Under the pieces are notes generated by a model. The model did not search any database and was not told the origin of the DNA. It saw nothing but the letters and a program-made list of their open reading frames with translations. A stretch of 64,000 nucleotides of DNA, taken from Rhodopseudomonas palustris. GTDB lineage: Bacteria > Pseudomonadota > Alphaproteobacteria > Rhizobiales > Xanthobacteraceae. The translations under genes and the position numbers were made by a program. Numbering within the stretch: the stretch's first letter is position 1; the number at the start of each line of letters is the position of its first letter. Shown here in pieces: positions 38,362 through 46,434 of this stretch. The stretch covers positions 467,861-531,860 of the forward strand of contig NZ_QKQS01000006.1 of assembly GCF_003226555.1 (NCBI RefSeq), in the 5' to 3' direction.

Positions 38362-39747
38362 ATGAACTGTCAATTCAAGCCGAAGGACCGGATCGGCACC
38401 ATCAATCCGATCTTCACCTGTCAGCCGGCCGGCGCACAATACGCCTCGATCGGCATCAAGGACTGCATCGGCATCGTCCACGGCGGCCAGGGCTGCGTGA
38501 TGTTCGTCCGCCTGCTGATTTCGCAGCATCTCAAGGAGAGCTTCGAAATCGCCTCCTCGTCGGTGCACGAGGACGGCGCGGTGTTCGGCGCACTCGACCG
38601 TGTCGAGGAAGCGGTCGACGTCCTGCTGATGCGCTATCCGCACGTCAAGGTGGTGCCGATCATCACCACCTGCTCGACCGAGGTGATTGGCGACGACGTC
38701 GACGGCGTCGTCACCAAGCTGCAGGAAGAGCTGCTCGACGTGAAGTATCCGGACCGCGAGGTCCATCTGATCCCGATCCACTGCCCGAGCTTCGTCGGCA
38801 GCATGGTGACGGGCTACGACGTTGCGGTGCGCGACTTCGTCAAGCACTTCTCCAAGAAGGACAAGCCGAGCCTGAAGATCAATCTGATCACCGGCTGGGT
38901 CAATCCGGGCGACGTCAAGGAGCTCAAACATCTGTTGGCCGAGATGCAGGTCGAGGCCAACGTGCTGTTCGAAATCGAGAGCTTCGACAGTCCATTGATG
39001 CCGGACAAGAGCGCGGTGTCGCACGGCTCGACCACGATTGCCGAGCTGACTGCGACTGCGGACGCGCAAGGCACGATCGCGCTCAACCGCTACGAAGGCG
39101 GCCAGGCCGCGACCTGGCTGCAGACCCGCTGGGACGTGCCGGCGGTGATCGGCCCGACCCCGATCGGGATCCGCAACACCGACACCTTCCTGCGCAACGT
39201 CAAGGACATGACCGGTAAGCCGATCCCGGAATCGCTGGTCAAGGAACGCGGCGTCGCGCTCGACGCCATCACCGACCTTGCCCACATGTTCCTGGCCGAC
39301 AAGCGGGTGGCAATCTATGGCAACCCCGATCTCGTGCTCGGTCTCGCGGAATACTGCCTCGATCTCGGCATGAAGCCGGTGCTGCTGCTGCTCGGCGACG
39401 AGAACGCCGGCTACGAGAAGGATCCGCGGATCGCGGCGATCAAGGAGAATGTCGACTACCCGATGGAGATCATCACCAACGCCGACCTGTTCGAGCTCGA
39501 GGACCGCATCAAGAACGGCCTCGAACTCGATCTGATCCTCGGCCACTCCAAGGGACGGTTCGTCGCGATCGACTACAACATCCCGATACTGCGGGTCGGC
39601 TTCCCGACCTACGATCGCGCCGGCCTGTATCGCTATCCCGTCGTCGGCTACGCCGGCGCGACCTGGCTCGCCGAACAGATGGCCAACACGCTGTTTGGCG
39701 ACATGGAGGTCAAGAAGAACCGCGAATGGATCCTGAACGTGTGGTGA
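38362..39747 (+). CDS. anfK: Iron-only nitrogenase beta chain
   Basis: A 461-residue beta subunit that completes the P-cluster with Cys20 (FTCQPAGAQ), Cys45 (GGQGC) and Cys104 (ITTCSTEVIGDD). It is shorter at the N-terminus than NifK, as expected for AnfK. VGFPTYDRAGLYRYPVVGYAGA near the C-terminus is the conserved FP-DR block. It is followed by a strong terminator-like hairpin before the accessory genes. Confidence 0.96.
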   Translation: MNCQFKPKDRIGTINPIFTCQPAGAQYASIGIKDCIGIVHGGQGCVMFVRLLISQHLKESFEIASSSVHEDGAVFGALDRVEEAVDVLLMRYPHVKVVPIITTCSTEVIGDDVDGVVTKLQEELLDVKYPDREVHLIPIHCPSFVGSMVTGYDVAVRDFVKHFSKKDKPSLKINLITGWVNPGDVKELKHLLAEMQVEANVLFEIESFDSPLMPDKSAVSHGSTTIAELTATADAQGTIALNRYEGGQAATWLQTRWDVPAVIGPTPIGIRNTDTFLRNVKDMTGKPIPESLVKERGVALDAITDLAHMFLADKRVAIYGNPDLVLGLAEYCLDLGMKPVLLLLGDENAGYEKDPRIAAIKENVDYPMEIITNADLFELEDRIKNGLELDLILGHSKGRFVAIDYNIPILRVGFPTYDRAGLYRYPVVGYAGATWLAEQMANTLFGDMEVKKNREWILNVW

Positions 39748-39763
39748 TCACGGTCATGATCTG

Positions 39764-39805
39764 GTCCGGCGACGGTTTGCCATGTCCGTCGCCGGACTCT
39801 TTTTT
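39764..39805 (+). terminator. Strong hairpin with T-run between anfK and anfO
   Basis: GTCCGGCGACGG pairs perfectly with CCGTCGCCGGAC (12 base pairs, 10-base loop) and is followed by TCTTTTTT. It has the form of a rho-independent terminator, 16 bases after the anfK stop, within what is otherwise a single operon. It could act as an attenuator that sets anfHDGK above the accessory genes or as an mRNA 3' stabiliser. Confidence 0.85.
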
Positions 39806-39829
39806 CTCCTGACGGCCGCGAGACAACCG

Positions 39830-40522
39830 ATGAAGATCGCAGCTTATGTCGACGCCGAGGGCGAGATCACAAAGGTCTCGGACAAGGGCGTGATCCTGCT
39901 GTTCGAGCAGCACGGCGAAGTCTGGAAGGTTCGCAAGACGATCCGCTTCGCGGTGCGACCGGACGATGGGCTTGCCGAGATTCACGCATCCCTCGCCGCA
40001 ATGGTGCCCGAGCTGGAAGACTGCCGGCTGTTTCTCTCCAGGAGCGTGCGCGGTGTCGTCAATTCGCTGCTGCAGGAAATGGGCGTGCAGACCTGGCAGT
40101 CGCACGGCCCGCTGTTCACCCAACTCGAAACCATCGCCCGCAAGGAGAACGAGCGCGCGCAACAGAGCGCCAAGGCCGCACGCGCCGAGCGACGCTCGCG
40201 CCGACGGCGCCGTCGTCAGGACAGTCCGGACAGCGATCTCGACGAGATCAAGCCGGTGCTGGTCGGCGATGACGACAGCGGTCACTTTCGGCTCGATCTG
40301 GTGCGGCTGCTGCAGGACGATCCGGGCCTGAATTCCTGGGACATCCTGATCCCGTTCCTCACCGGCACGCCGTTCCGTCAGCTCGATCTCGTCTGCGATC
40401 ACATTCCGCGCTGGTTTTCCCGCGCGATGCGCGCGCTCGATATGGACGCCGAAATCATGGAGCTGCCCGGCCTCGGCGTCGCCGCCACCATCACCCCGAA
40501 GCAACAGGCAGAAGCGACATGA
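39830..40522 (+). CDS. anfO: Iron-only nitrogenase accessory protein AnfO (Anf1)
   Basis: A 230-residue protein with the family start MKIAAYVDAEGEITKVSDKGVILLFE and the block AEIHASLAAMVPELEDCRLFLSRSVRGVVNSLLQEMGVQTWQ. A basic stretch (RRSRRRRRRQ) lies near residue 125. In Rhodobacter capsulatus the equivalent gene is needed for N2 growth by the Fe nitrogenase but not for residual acetylene reduction; its chemistry is unknown. ATG 39830 follows the hairpin. The stop overlaps the next start (ATGA). Confidence 0.88.
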   Translation: MKIAAYVDAEGEITKVSDKGVILLFEQHGEVWKVRKTIRFAVRPDDGLAEIHASLAAMVPELEDCRLFLSRSVRGVVNSLLQEMGVQTWQSHGPLFTQLETIARKENERAQQSAKAARAERRSRRRRRRQDSPDSDLDEIKPVLVGDDDSGHFRLDLVRLLQDDPGLNSWDILIPFLTGTPFRQLDLVCDHIPRWFSRAMRALDMDAEIMELPGLGVAATITPKQQAEAT

Positions 40523-41109
40523 CCCCGACGCTCACCACGCCGCTCCCGACTGCGCCGCGCGCCAAGCCGGCCCGCCGTCCGACCACGCTGCTGTTCGCCT
40601 ATGGGGCGACGCTGAACCCGGAGCACATCATGGTGCGGCTGTGCCAGCCGAAGATCCGCGCAATCGCCCGGCTGCCGGACTACCGGCTGGGCTTCCACGG
40701 CCATTCGGACGTTTGGGACAGCGGCCTCGAAACCCTGGTGGACAAGCCCGGCGCAGAGGTGTGGGGCGTGCTCTACGAGCTGTCGGCCACCGAGCTCGAC
40801 CGCTTCGATGCCTGGCAGGGCGTCAAGCTCGACGGTGGCGGATCGTACTTCCACTACCCGGTCGAAGTGATCGATGAGCACGGCCAGGCGCTCGACGCGC
40901 TGTTTCACCGCAAGACCGAAATGGGGCCGCAACAGCCGCCGAGCCGCGACTATCTCGACTTCATCCTCGCCGGTGCACACGCTCGCGGCCTGCCTGCGCC
41001 GGCGATCGCCGCGCTCGAAGCCTGTCCCGCGGTCCAGCCGCGCTATCCGGTGCCGAAGATCAATACCGACATCAAGGCACTGGCCTCGAAGCTGTCCTGC
41101 GCCTGCTGA
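40519..41109 (+). CDS. Gamma-glutamylcyclotransferase-like protein (Anf2 position)
   Basis: A 196-residue protein with the GGCT-fold start LLFAYGATLNPEHIM (a variant of the YGSNL motif) and GVLYELSATELDRFDAWQGVKLDGGGSYF. The GGCT catalytic Glu probably lies in the EL-TELDRFDAWQ region. It is the second gene after anfK and corresponds to anf2 of the R. capsulatus anfHDGK-1-2-3 operon. The C-terminus ends SKLSCAC, a Cys pair that could bind metal. Function is unknown. Confidence 0.8.
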   Translation: MTPTLTTPLPTAPRAKPARRPTTLLFAYGATLNPEHIMVRLCQPKIRAIARLPDYRLGFHGHSDVWDSGLETLVDKPGAEVWGVLYELSATELDRFDAWQGVKLDGGGSYFHYPVEVIDEHGQALDALFHRKTEMGPQQPPSRDYLDFILAGAHARGLPAPAIAALEACPAVQPRYPVPKINTDIKALASKLSCAC

Positions 41110-41166
41110 CAATCCGATCCAGCGGTCTCGGCAAAGCCGGAGCACCGCGCCATTAGGAGACTTGGA

Positions 41167-41697
41167 ATGACCGACCCCGCCTCCGACCTGTTGTCCCGAC
41201 CGATGCGGCGGCGGAGCCGCGAAATCACCGACCGCGCCGAGATCGACGCCATCCTGGCGAGCGACAAGGTGCTGCATCTGGCACTAGCGCGCGATAACGT
41301 GCCGTTCCTGGTGCCGGTGTTCTACGGCTTCGACGGCAAGGCGCTGTACGTCCATTCGGCCAGCGCCGGCACCAAGATCGAGATTCTCAAGACCAACAAC
41401 CGCGTCTGCTTCGAGGTGACGACCGAGAACGGCGTCGTCACCGCCGACGCCGCTTGCGATTTCGAAGCCAAGCACCGCACCGTGATCGGCTTCGGCCGCG
41501 CCAATTTCGTCGATGACGTCGCCGAAAAGACCAAGGCGCTCGACCTGATCGTCAGCCGGTTCACCGACCGCAAGTTCGACTATCCGGCGGAAAAGCTCGG
41601 CATCACCAAGGTGATCCGGATCGACATCGACAGCATCAAGGGCAAAGCCTACGGCTTCGGCGAACCGCGCCCCGAGCAGCCCGGCGAGACCGATTGA
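41167..41697 (+). CDS. anf3: Anf3-like flavin/haem split-barrel protein
   Basis: A 176-residue pyridoxamine-phosphate-oxidase-like split-barrel protein. Typical blocks are LASDKVLHLALARDNVPFLVPVFYGFDGKALYVHSASAGTKIEILKTNNRVCFEV (about 32-86) and HRTVIGFGRANFV. Anf3 proteins linked to Fe nitrogenase are FAD- and haem-containing oxidases thought to protect the enzyme from oxygen. Position as third gene after anfK supports this. AGGAG precedes the ATG. Haem-ligating residues cannot be assigned with confidence here. Confidence 0.82.
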   Translation: MTDPASDLLSRPMRRRSREITDRAEIDAILASDKVLHLALARDNVPFLVPVFYGFDGKALYVHSASAGTKIEILKTNNRVCFEVTTENGVVTADAACDFEAKHRTVIGFGRANFVDDVAEKTKALDLIVSRFTDRKFDYPAEKLGITKVIRIDIDSIKGKAYGFGEPRPEQPGETD

Positions 41698-41714
41698 TCC
41701 TGCTGCCTCCGCAC

Positions 41715-41816
41715 GTCATTCCGGGGCGCGGCCGAAAGGCCGCGAACCCGGAATCCCGAGGTGCTCTGAACGTCGAGATTCCGGGTTCGCGAGCTGCGCT
41801 CGCGCCCCGGAATGAC
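41715..41816. repeat. Dispersed palindromic repeat, family A, copy 3
   Basis: Starts GTCATTCCGGGGCGCGGC and ends CGCGCCCCGGAATGAC, with inner arms CGCGAACCCGGAATCCC and GAGATTCCGGGTTCGCG. It lies at the convergent end of the anf operon and draT and may serve as a two-way transcription end. Confidence 0.88.
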
Positions 41817-41863
41817 TCGTGGAAACGTGGGACACTTTATAGCTGCGAGGATGCAGCGCGTCC

Positions 41864-42697
41864 TCAAAACCATCCGTGATACGCCCGCACCTTGTAGTTT
41901 CCACCGATCACCAGAAACTCGCCTTCATAGCCGAGCACATGCCGCTGCAGCAGGCCGGGGAAGAACAACAACTTCGCCGTCGGCACTTCGGTCTCCAGCA
42001 CCCAATCACCAAATTCCTCGGCGCGCTCCTTGGAATCGCTGAACGACACCAGATTGTTCAGCCGCACTGTGCACAGACGGCTACGGGCATCACCATCGAT
42101 CAGCTGATCCTCGACGTCGTTGGTGCCGCGCCACAGCCGGACGAAACGCGGGCCCGGCGTTTTGAAGTGGCGGATGCTCCATTGGCAGTATTCGTACAGC
42201 AGGTCGAACTGCTGGAAGATGCAGTTGTTGTGAAAGCGGGCGTCGGTCTTTTCCTGCAAGTAGGTCGCCCACGCCGCAGACGGAAACAGCCCGAGCCGCT
42301 GCTTGTGGAAGGTCGGCACCAGCCCGAACCGGCTCTCGACCCAGCCCTTCAGCACCGCTGCCTTCGGGCAATCGGATTCGACGCCCCAGCCGCGCAGCAG
42401 ATCGAGATAGCTGGTCGGGTGCCGCGCGGCTGACGGGCCATGCGCTCCCGGCGCGAGGCCGAACTCGAGCTCCATGTAATGCTCGAACACTTCGGCGGCG
42501 GTCGCCGGATACTCGCAGGCGGCGAGCAGCCGGAACAGACCTGGGTGCGTCTCGCGGGTGCCGTGGATAGTGATCCGGCGCAAACAGCGGTTGAACGCGG
42601 TCGAGCCGATCAGCCCGACCGGTACGCCCACCATATTGGTGCAGTACCAGCGTTCTGGATCCTCGCTCACCGGAGGAAAAGGGTGGAGTTCGTCCAT
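41864..42697 (-). CDS. draT: NAD(+)-dinitrogen-reductase ADP-D-ribosyltransferase (DraT)
   Basis: A 277-residue enzyme that switches off nitrogenase by ADP-ribosylating an Arg of the Fe protein. Blocks typical of DraT are RWYCTNMVGVPVGLIGSTAFN, RITIHGTRETHPGLFRLL, SYLDLLRGWGVESDCPKAAVLKGWVESRFGLVPTFHK and ARFHNNCIFQQFDLLYEYCQWSIRHF; RLWRGTND may hold the NAD-binding Arg. No draG (removal enzyme) is adjacent. Location beside anf rather than in a nif cluster suggests a second copy. It converges with the anf operon. Confidence 0.93.
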   Translation of the reverse strand: MDELHPFPPVSEDPERWYCTNMVGVPVGLIGSTAFNRCLRRITIHGTRETHPGLFRLLAACEYPATAAEVFEHYMELEFGLAPGAHGPSAARHPTSYLDLLRGWGVESDCPKAAVLKGWVESRFGLVPTFHKQRLGLFPSAAWATYLQEKTDARFHNNCIFQQFDLLYEYCQWSIRHFKTPGPRFVRLWRGTNDVEDQLIDGDARSRLCTVRLNNLVSFSDSKERAEEFGDWVLETEVPTAKLLFFPGLLQRHVLGYEGEFLVIGGNYKVRAYHGWF

Positions 42698-43380
42698 GCA
42701 AGGCTGCGAGACCGGAGTGCCGACGCTGCATTTGATCGAGACATCGGTCCCTCATCAAGCCCGCCTGTCGGAGGGGGCGTGCCAGCCTTTGATCAGGAGT
42801 GACTCGCAACTTCTCCCGGAATCCAACGCTTGTCGTGAGTGAGCATTCGATGCGCAACCGACTTGCGAACCGAGTGCCTGATTCCGGCTGGTTCGCAGGT
42901 GTGCGCGCTGCAGCAGGAAGTTCTCTTCATCCGAGGGAGCAGACCACGGCGCTTTCTCATTCGCGCGTCCCCGCGCCAAATCGATCTTATTTTTTGGCAC
43001 GCGTTGACTTCACATCGACGTCTGGCAGATTTGACTCGTCCGACGTTCTTGGTGGGCTCGGATCGCGGGATTTGACGGAGCAGCTTGCGCCGCGGGTTTA
43101 ATCGCTAAAGCGCCACGACACGGCTCGTGGGCTCCTTTGTTGACGGAGATCGGCTCATGAACGCCATCATCTCGATCATTGTTGAACGACCTGCCTCCGA
43201 CCGTCGCGCAACCATTTCATTGCGTGCGATTGCGCCGGGCTCGACATCCGCCCGACTTTCTCTCCCCCGCTCCGGCCTCTGTTGTCGCTGTCGAATGATC
43301 CTCGGCTGACGCCGACATCGTTTCGACACCACCGACATCATCAGAGATCAGAAGGCGCTGGCTTTGCCAGTGAGGGAGTC
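42698..43380. other. Long intergenic region upstream of draT
   Basis: 683 bases with no convincing gene. Several short open frames (for example 42799-43101 and 43158-43309) lack family patterns and consistent ribosome sites. It contains a weak sigma-54-like element for draT (42864-42879) and an AT-rich patch near 42985. It may hold the draT leader or a small RNA, but I see no firm evidence. Confidence 0.5.
42864..42879 (-). promoter_or_regulatory. Weak sigma-54-like promoter candidate for draT
   Basis: On the minus strand AGGCAC-N5-TCGCA has the GG/GC spacing of RpoN promoters but departs from consensus at one position in each element. It lies 167 bases before the draT start. Control by RpoN/NtrC would make sense for DraT but rests on this weak match. 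Confidence 0.3.
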
Positions 43381-43572
43381 ATGTCCGACGCTTACGTCAT
43401 TGAAGTTCACGCCCGCACCGCCGGCATCGTCGTCCGGGACGGACGCAAGTTCTGCTTCTTCGCGGCCCATCACGACTTCAACAGTCTGGAGCGACAGTCG
43501 TTCGGTTCGCTGGTCGCCGCCCAGAAGGCCGCGACCCGCTGCGCGAAAGATGTCCGTCCGCGGCTGCAGTGA
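43381..43572 (+). CDS. Small conserved-looking protein, unknown function
   Basis: 63 residues: MSDAYVIEVHARTAGIVVRDG, then FCFFAAHHDFNSLERQSF and a helix AAQKAATRCAKDV. The start ATG 43381 follows GAGGGAGTC at good spacing. The balanced composition and clean start suggest a real gene. I do not recognise the family, and there is no membrane segment. It is separated from the next gene by 244 bases in which I see no clear feature. Confidence 0.6.
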   Translation: MSDAYVIEVHARTAGIVVRDGRKFCFFAAHHDFNSLERQSFGSLVAAQKAATRCAKDVRPRLQ

Positions 43573-43816
43573 CCAGCAGCGGCACCGCGTCCCGTCACCC
43601 AAACGGCGTCCAAGCCACATTCGCGTCGCGCGCGGCGCGAAGGCGCGGCGGGCATCGCGGGCCGCACACGCGACACGAATGTTCTGCGATGGCGGCAGAT
43701 CGGGAAATCCCGATCTCGTCTCGTCGCGGATTTCGAAATGGCCGCTGGTTCGGGCGGCCGGTAGTTTCCCCGCAAACCACGACCAGCAAGATGGTCACGT
43801 CTCGAGGTTGATTCCC

Positions 43817-44602
43817 ATGGCACGTAAACTCGTTTTCGCCGCGGCCGCTTTCGCCGCGCTCACCGCCGCGGCTCCGGCCTACAGCACCGAAGTGGTCCGG
43901 ATCGGCACCACCGCCGGTCCTTATGCCGAGATCCTACGCTATGCCGGCGATCTCGCCGCCAAGCAGGGCATCGAACTGAAGATCACCGAATTCACCGACT
44001 ACACGGTGCCGAATGCTGCGCTGGCGCAGGGCGACCTCGACATCAACAACTTCCAGCACCAGCCCTATCTGGACAACCAGGTGGCACAGCGCGGCTACGA
44101 TATCGTCTCGATCGCCAAGAGCATCATCGTGCCGATCGGGATCTATTCGAACAAGGTCAAGAGCATCGCCGACATCAAGGACGGCGCCAGCGCCGCAATC
44201 CCGAACGATCCGTCGAACGGCGCCCGGGCGTTGCAGCTGTTCGAGAAGGCCGGGCTGATCAAGCTGAAGCCGGGCATCGGCATCAAGGCGACGATCGCCG
44301 ACATCGCCGAGAACCCCAAGCATCTGAAGATCGTCGAACTCGACGCCGCGCAGTTGCCGCGCTCGCTGAACGACCTCGACTTCTCCGCGGTCAATCTCAA
44401 CTACGCGCTCAGCGCCGGGCTCGACCCGAAGAGCGCGCTGCTGCTCGAAGGCGCCGACACCAACTGGAACCTGGTGTTTGCGGTGCAGGCCAAGAACAAG
44501 GACAATGCGACGCTGAAGAAGTTCGTCGAAATCTATCGCTCGCCGGAGGTCAAGGCCTTCACCGAGCAACGCTTCAACGGCACCATTCTCACCACCTGGT
44601 GA
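43817..44602 (+). CDS. MetQ/NlpA-family substrate-binding protein (intact copy)
   Basis: A 261-residue periplasmic protein with a Sec signal (RKLVFAAAAFAALTAAAPAYS, no lipobox Cys) and the family pattern VVRIGTTAGPYAEILRY, ITEFTDYTVPNAALAQGDLDINNFQHQPYLD, PNDPSNGARALQLFEKAGLIKL and VELDAAQLPRSLNDLDFSAVN. Members bind methionine or related compounds for the MetNI transporter. It stands apart from metNI, on the opposite strand, whereas the copy beside metNI is frameshifted, so this copy may serve that transporter. Confidence 0.9.
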   Translation: MARKLVFAAAAFAALTAAAPAYSTEVVRIGTTAGPYAEILRYAGDLAAKQGIELKITEFTDYTVPNAALAQGDLDINNFQHQPYLDNQVAQRGYDIVSIAKSIIVPIGIYSNKVKSIADIKDGASAAIPNDPSNGARALQLFEKAGLIKLKPGIGIKATIADIAENPKHLKIVELDAAQLPRSLNDLDFSAVNLNYALSAGLDPKSALLLEGADTNWNLVFAVQAKNKDNATLKKFVEIYRSPEVKAFTEQRFNGTILTTW

Positions 44603-44652
44603 CACCGGACGCCGTCGCAACGATCGCCTGTTCATCCTTCCATCGATAGCGC

Positions 44653-44672
44653 GACCGGCCCCACGGCCGGTC
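44653..44672. other. Perfect GC-rich hairpin between metQ copy and PaaK-like gene
   Basis: GACCGGCC and GGCCGGTC are exact reverse complements with a 4-base loop, 51 bases after the metQ stop. No T-run follows, so it is not a standard terminator; it may stabilise or process the mRNA. Confidence 0.5.
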
Positions 44673-44695
44673 GTCCGCGTTCAGGACCACTGCAC

Positions 44696-46033
44696 ATGAC
44701 CGCGACTTCCGACGAGCGCCCGTACTGGGACGCCAAGCTCGAAACCCAATCGCGCGCCGACTGGGACGCGCTGAAACTGTCGCTGCTGCAAAAGCACGTC
44801 GCCCACGCCTATGCGGGCTCACCGGCCTATCGCGCCGCGTTCGACGCCGCGAAGGTCTCGCCGGGCCAGATCAAATCGCTCGACGACATCCGCCGCTTTC
44901 CGTTCATCGACAAGCGCCGCTTGCGTGATCGCCAGATCGCGGTGCCGCCGTTCGGCGATCTCGTCGCGGTGCCGGAGCGCGACATCGTCTATATCTCCGC
45001 GTCGTCCGGCTCGACCGGCGTGCCGACCGCCTCGCCGTTCACGCAATCGGACTTCGACGGCTGGATCGACTATGAGGCGCGGCAGTTCTGGTCGTCCGGG
45101 ATGCGGCCGACCGATCGCTACGTGCATTCGCTGAACTTCTCGCTGTTCATCGGCGGGCCGTGCGTGCTCGGCGCTCAGAAGCTCGGCGCGCTGACGATCC
45201 ACGCCGGCACGATTCCGTCCGACCGGCTGCTGCAGATTCTCCGCCAATTCCAGGCCACGGTGATCTGGACCACGCCGTCTTACGCCTGGTATCTCGGCGA
45301 GACCGCGATCAAGGAAGGCTACGACCTGCGCAAGGACCTGGCCGTGCGCCGGATCTTCGTCGCCGGCGAGCCCGGCGGCTCGATCCCCGAGACCCGGGGC
45401 CGCATCGAGCAACTGTGGGGTGCGTCGGTGTACGACTATTATGGTCTGTCCGACATCTTCGGCTCTTGCGCCGGAATGTGCGAGCAGAAGGACGGGCTGC
45501 ACTGGGCCGAGGATCACATCCTGGTCGAAGTAATCGATCCAGACAGCGGCGAGCCGGTGAAGCCGGGGGATCGTGGCGAAATGGTCCTGACCACGCTGCA
45601 GAAGACGGCGCGGCCGATGATCCGGTTCCGCACCGGCGACATCGTCAGCTTCAATCCGGAGCCGTGCCGCTGCGGCCGCACCGCGATCCGGCTCAACGGC
45701 GTACATGGCCGGCGCGACGACATGCTGATCATCAAGGGCGTCAACCTGTTCCCGAGCGACGTCGAAGCCGTGGCGCGGCAGGATCACGAGCTGACCGGCG
45801 AATATCGGCTGGTGGTCGACCGCATCAATCATCTCGACCGCCTCACCGTCGAGGTCGAGCACATCCACGGCTACAACGGCGAGCCGGCGCATCTCGCCGA
45901 CCGGTTCGAGCGCAAGCTGAAGGCCATCACCGGCGTCTCGGCCGCGGTGTCGGTGCTGAAGCCCGATACGCTGCCGCGCGCCACGCACAAAGCCAAGCGG
46001 GTCGAAGACCGACGCAGCGGGGTGTGGAGCTGA
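44696..46033 (+). CDS. Phenylacetate-CoA ligase (PaaK)-like adenylate-forming enzyme
   Basis: A 445-residue ligase of the PaaK branch. The N-terminal YWDAKLETQSRADWDALKLSLLQKHVAHAYAGSPAYRAAFDAA is typical. The P-loop is YISASSGSTGVPT (about 99-111), DYYGLSDIFG is the A5 motif, RFRTGDIVSFNPEPC the A7 motif, and GRRDDMLIIKGVNLFPSDVE leads into the lid domain. It forms an aryl- or acyl-CoA from an acid. It follows the metQ-like gene by 93 bases. No other phenylacetate gene is nearby, so the substrate is open. Confidence 0.88.
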   Translation: MTATSDERPYWDAKLETQSRADWDALKLSLLQKHVAHAYAGSPAYRAAFDAAKVSPGQIKSLDDIRRFPFIDKRRLRDRQIAVPPFGDLVAVPERDIVYISASSGSTGVPTASPFTQSDFDGWIDYEARQFWSSGMRPTDRYVHSLNFSLFIGGPCVLGAQKLGALTIHAGTIPSDRLLQILRQFQATVIWTTPSYAWYLGETAIKEGYDLRKDLAVRRIFVAGEPGGSIPETRGRIEQLWGASVYDYYGLSDIFGSCAGMCEQKDGLHWAEDHILVEVIDPDSGEPVKPGDRGEMVLTTLQKTARPMIRFRTGDIVSFNPEPCRCGRTAIRLNGVHGRRDDMLIIKGVNLFPSDVEAVARQDHELTGEYRLVVDRINHLDRLTVEVEHIHGYNGEPAHLADRFERKLKAITGVSAAVSVLKPDTLPRATHKAKRVEDRRSGVWS

Positions 46034-46110
46034 GGAAGAGAACTGAGGACAGGCGGACGACCTAGGTCCAGGCGGCGGAGCGGCAGCGTTCCGCCGCACC
46101 TCTCCGAACC

Positions 46111-46194
46111 GTCATTGCGAGGAGGCGAAGCCGACGAAGCAATCCAGCTCCGTACACGAGGCTTTTTGGATTGCTTCGCTGCGCTCGCAATGAC
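46111..46194. repeat. Dispersed inverted repeat, family C, copy 1
   Basis: Opens GTCATTGCGAGGAGGCGAAGC and closes GCGCTCGCAATGAC, with GAAGCAATCCAG and TGGATTGCTTCG pairing inside. A second copy of the same form lies at 61690-61769. This form is widespread in intergenic DNA of alphaproteobacteria. Confidence 0.8.
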
Positions 46195-46285
46195 GGGGAT
46201 GGGCGTTTGATAACAAGTGATACCGCGACGCGCCTTAACGGTTCACTGTTGGCTGTCGAGCCGCTGAGCGCGCCTCACACTCTGC

Positions 46286-46400
46286 CGTCATCGCCCGCGT
46301 AGGCGGGCGATCCAGTATTCCAGAGAGCTGTTGTTGAAGCGCTTACGTTAGCCACTAACGCACTGCAATACGAGATCCCCCGCTTTCGCGGGGGATGACG
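46286..46400. repeat. Dispersed inverted repeat, family D
   Basis: Opens GTCATCGCCCGCGTAGGCGGGCGATCCAGTA and closes CCCGCTTTCGCGGGGGATGAC. Each end contains its own small hairpin (CGCCCGCGTAGGCGGGCG and CCCCCGCTTTCGCGGGGG), giving a two-armed structure. It lies downstream of the frameshifted metQ. Confidence 0.75.
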
Positions 46401-46434
46401 GTGGTTTGTGTGGTTTTGGCGTTATTCTATCCAC

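Larger units (their letters stand above)
46034..46434. other. Intergenic region made mostly of repeats
   Basis: A 401-base gap between the PaaK-like gene and the broken metQ. Two repeat units (46111-46194 and 46286-46400) fill about half of it. No coding frame is supported. Confidence 0.7.

Noticed and set aside
42997-43012. TGGCAC element resembling a -24 box
   Set aside because: No GC at the required -12 spacing, so it is not a sigma-54 promoter.
42799-43101. ORF upstream of draT on the plus strand
   Set aside because: Arg/Ser-rich, no family pattern and no convincing start; left as noncoding.
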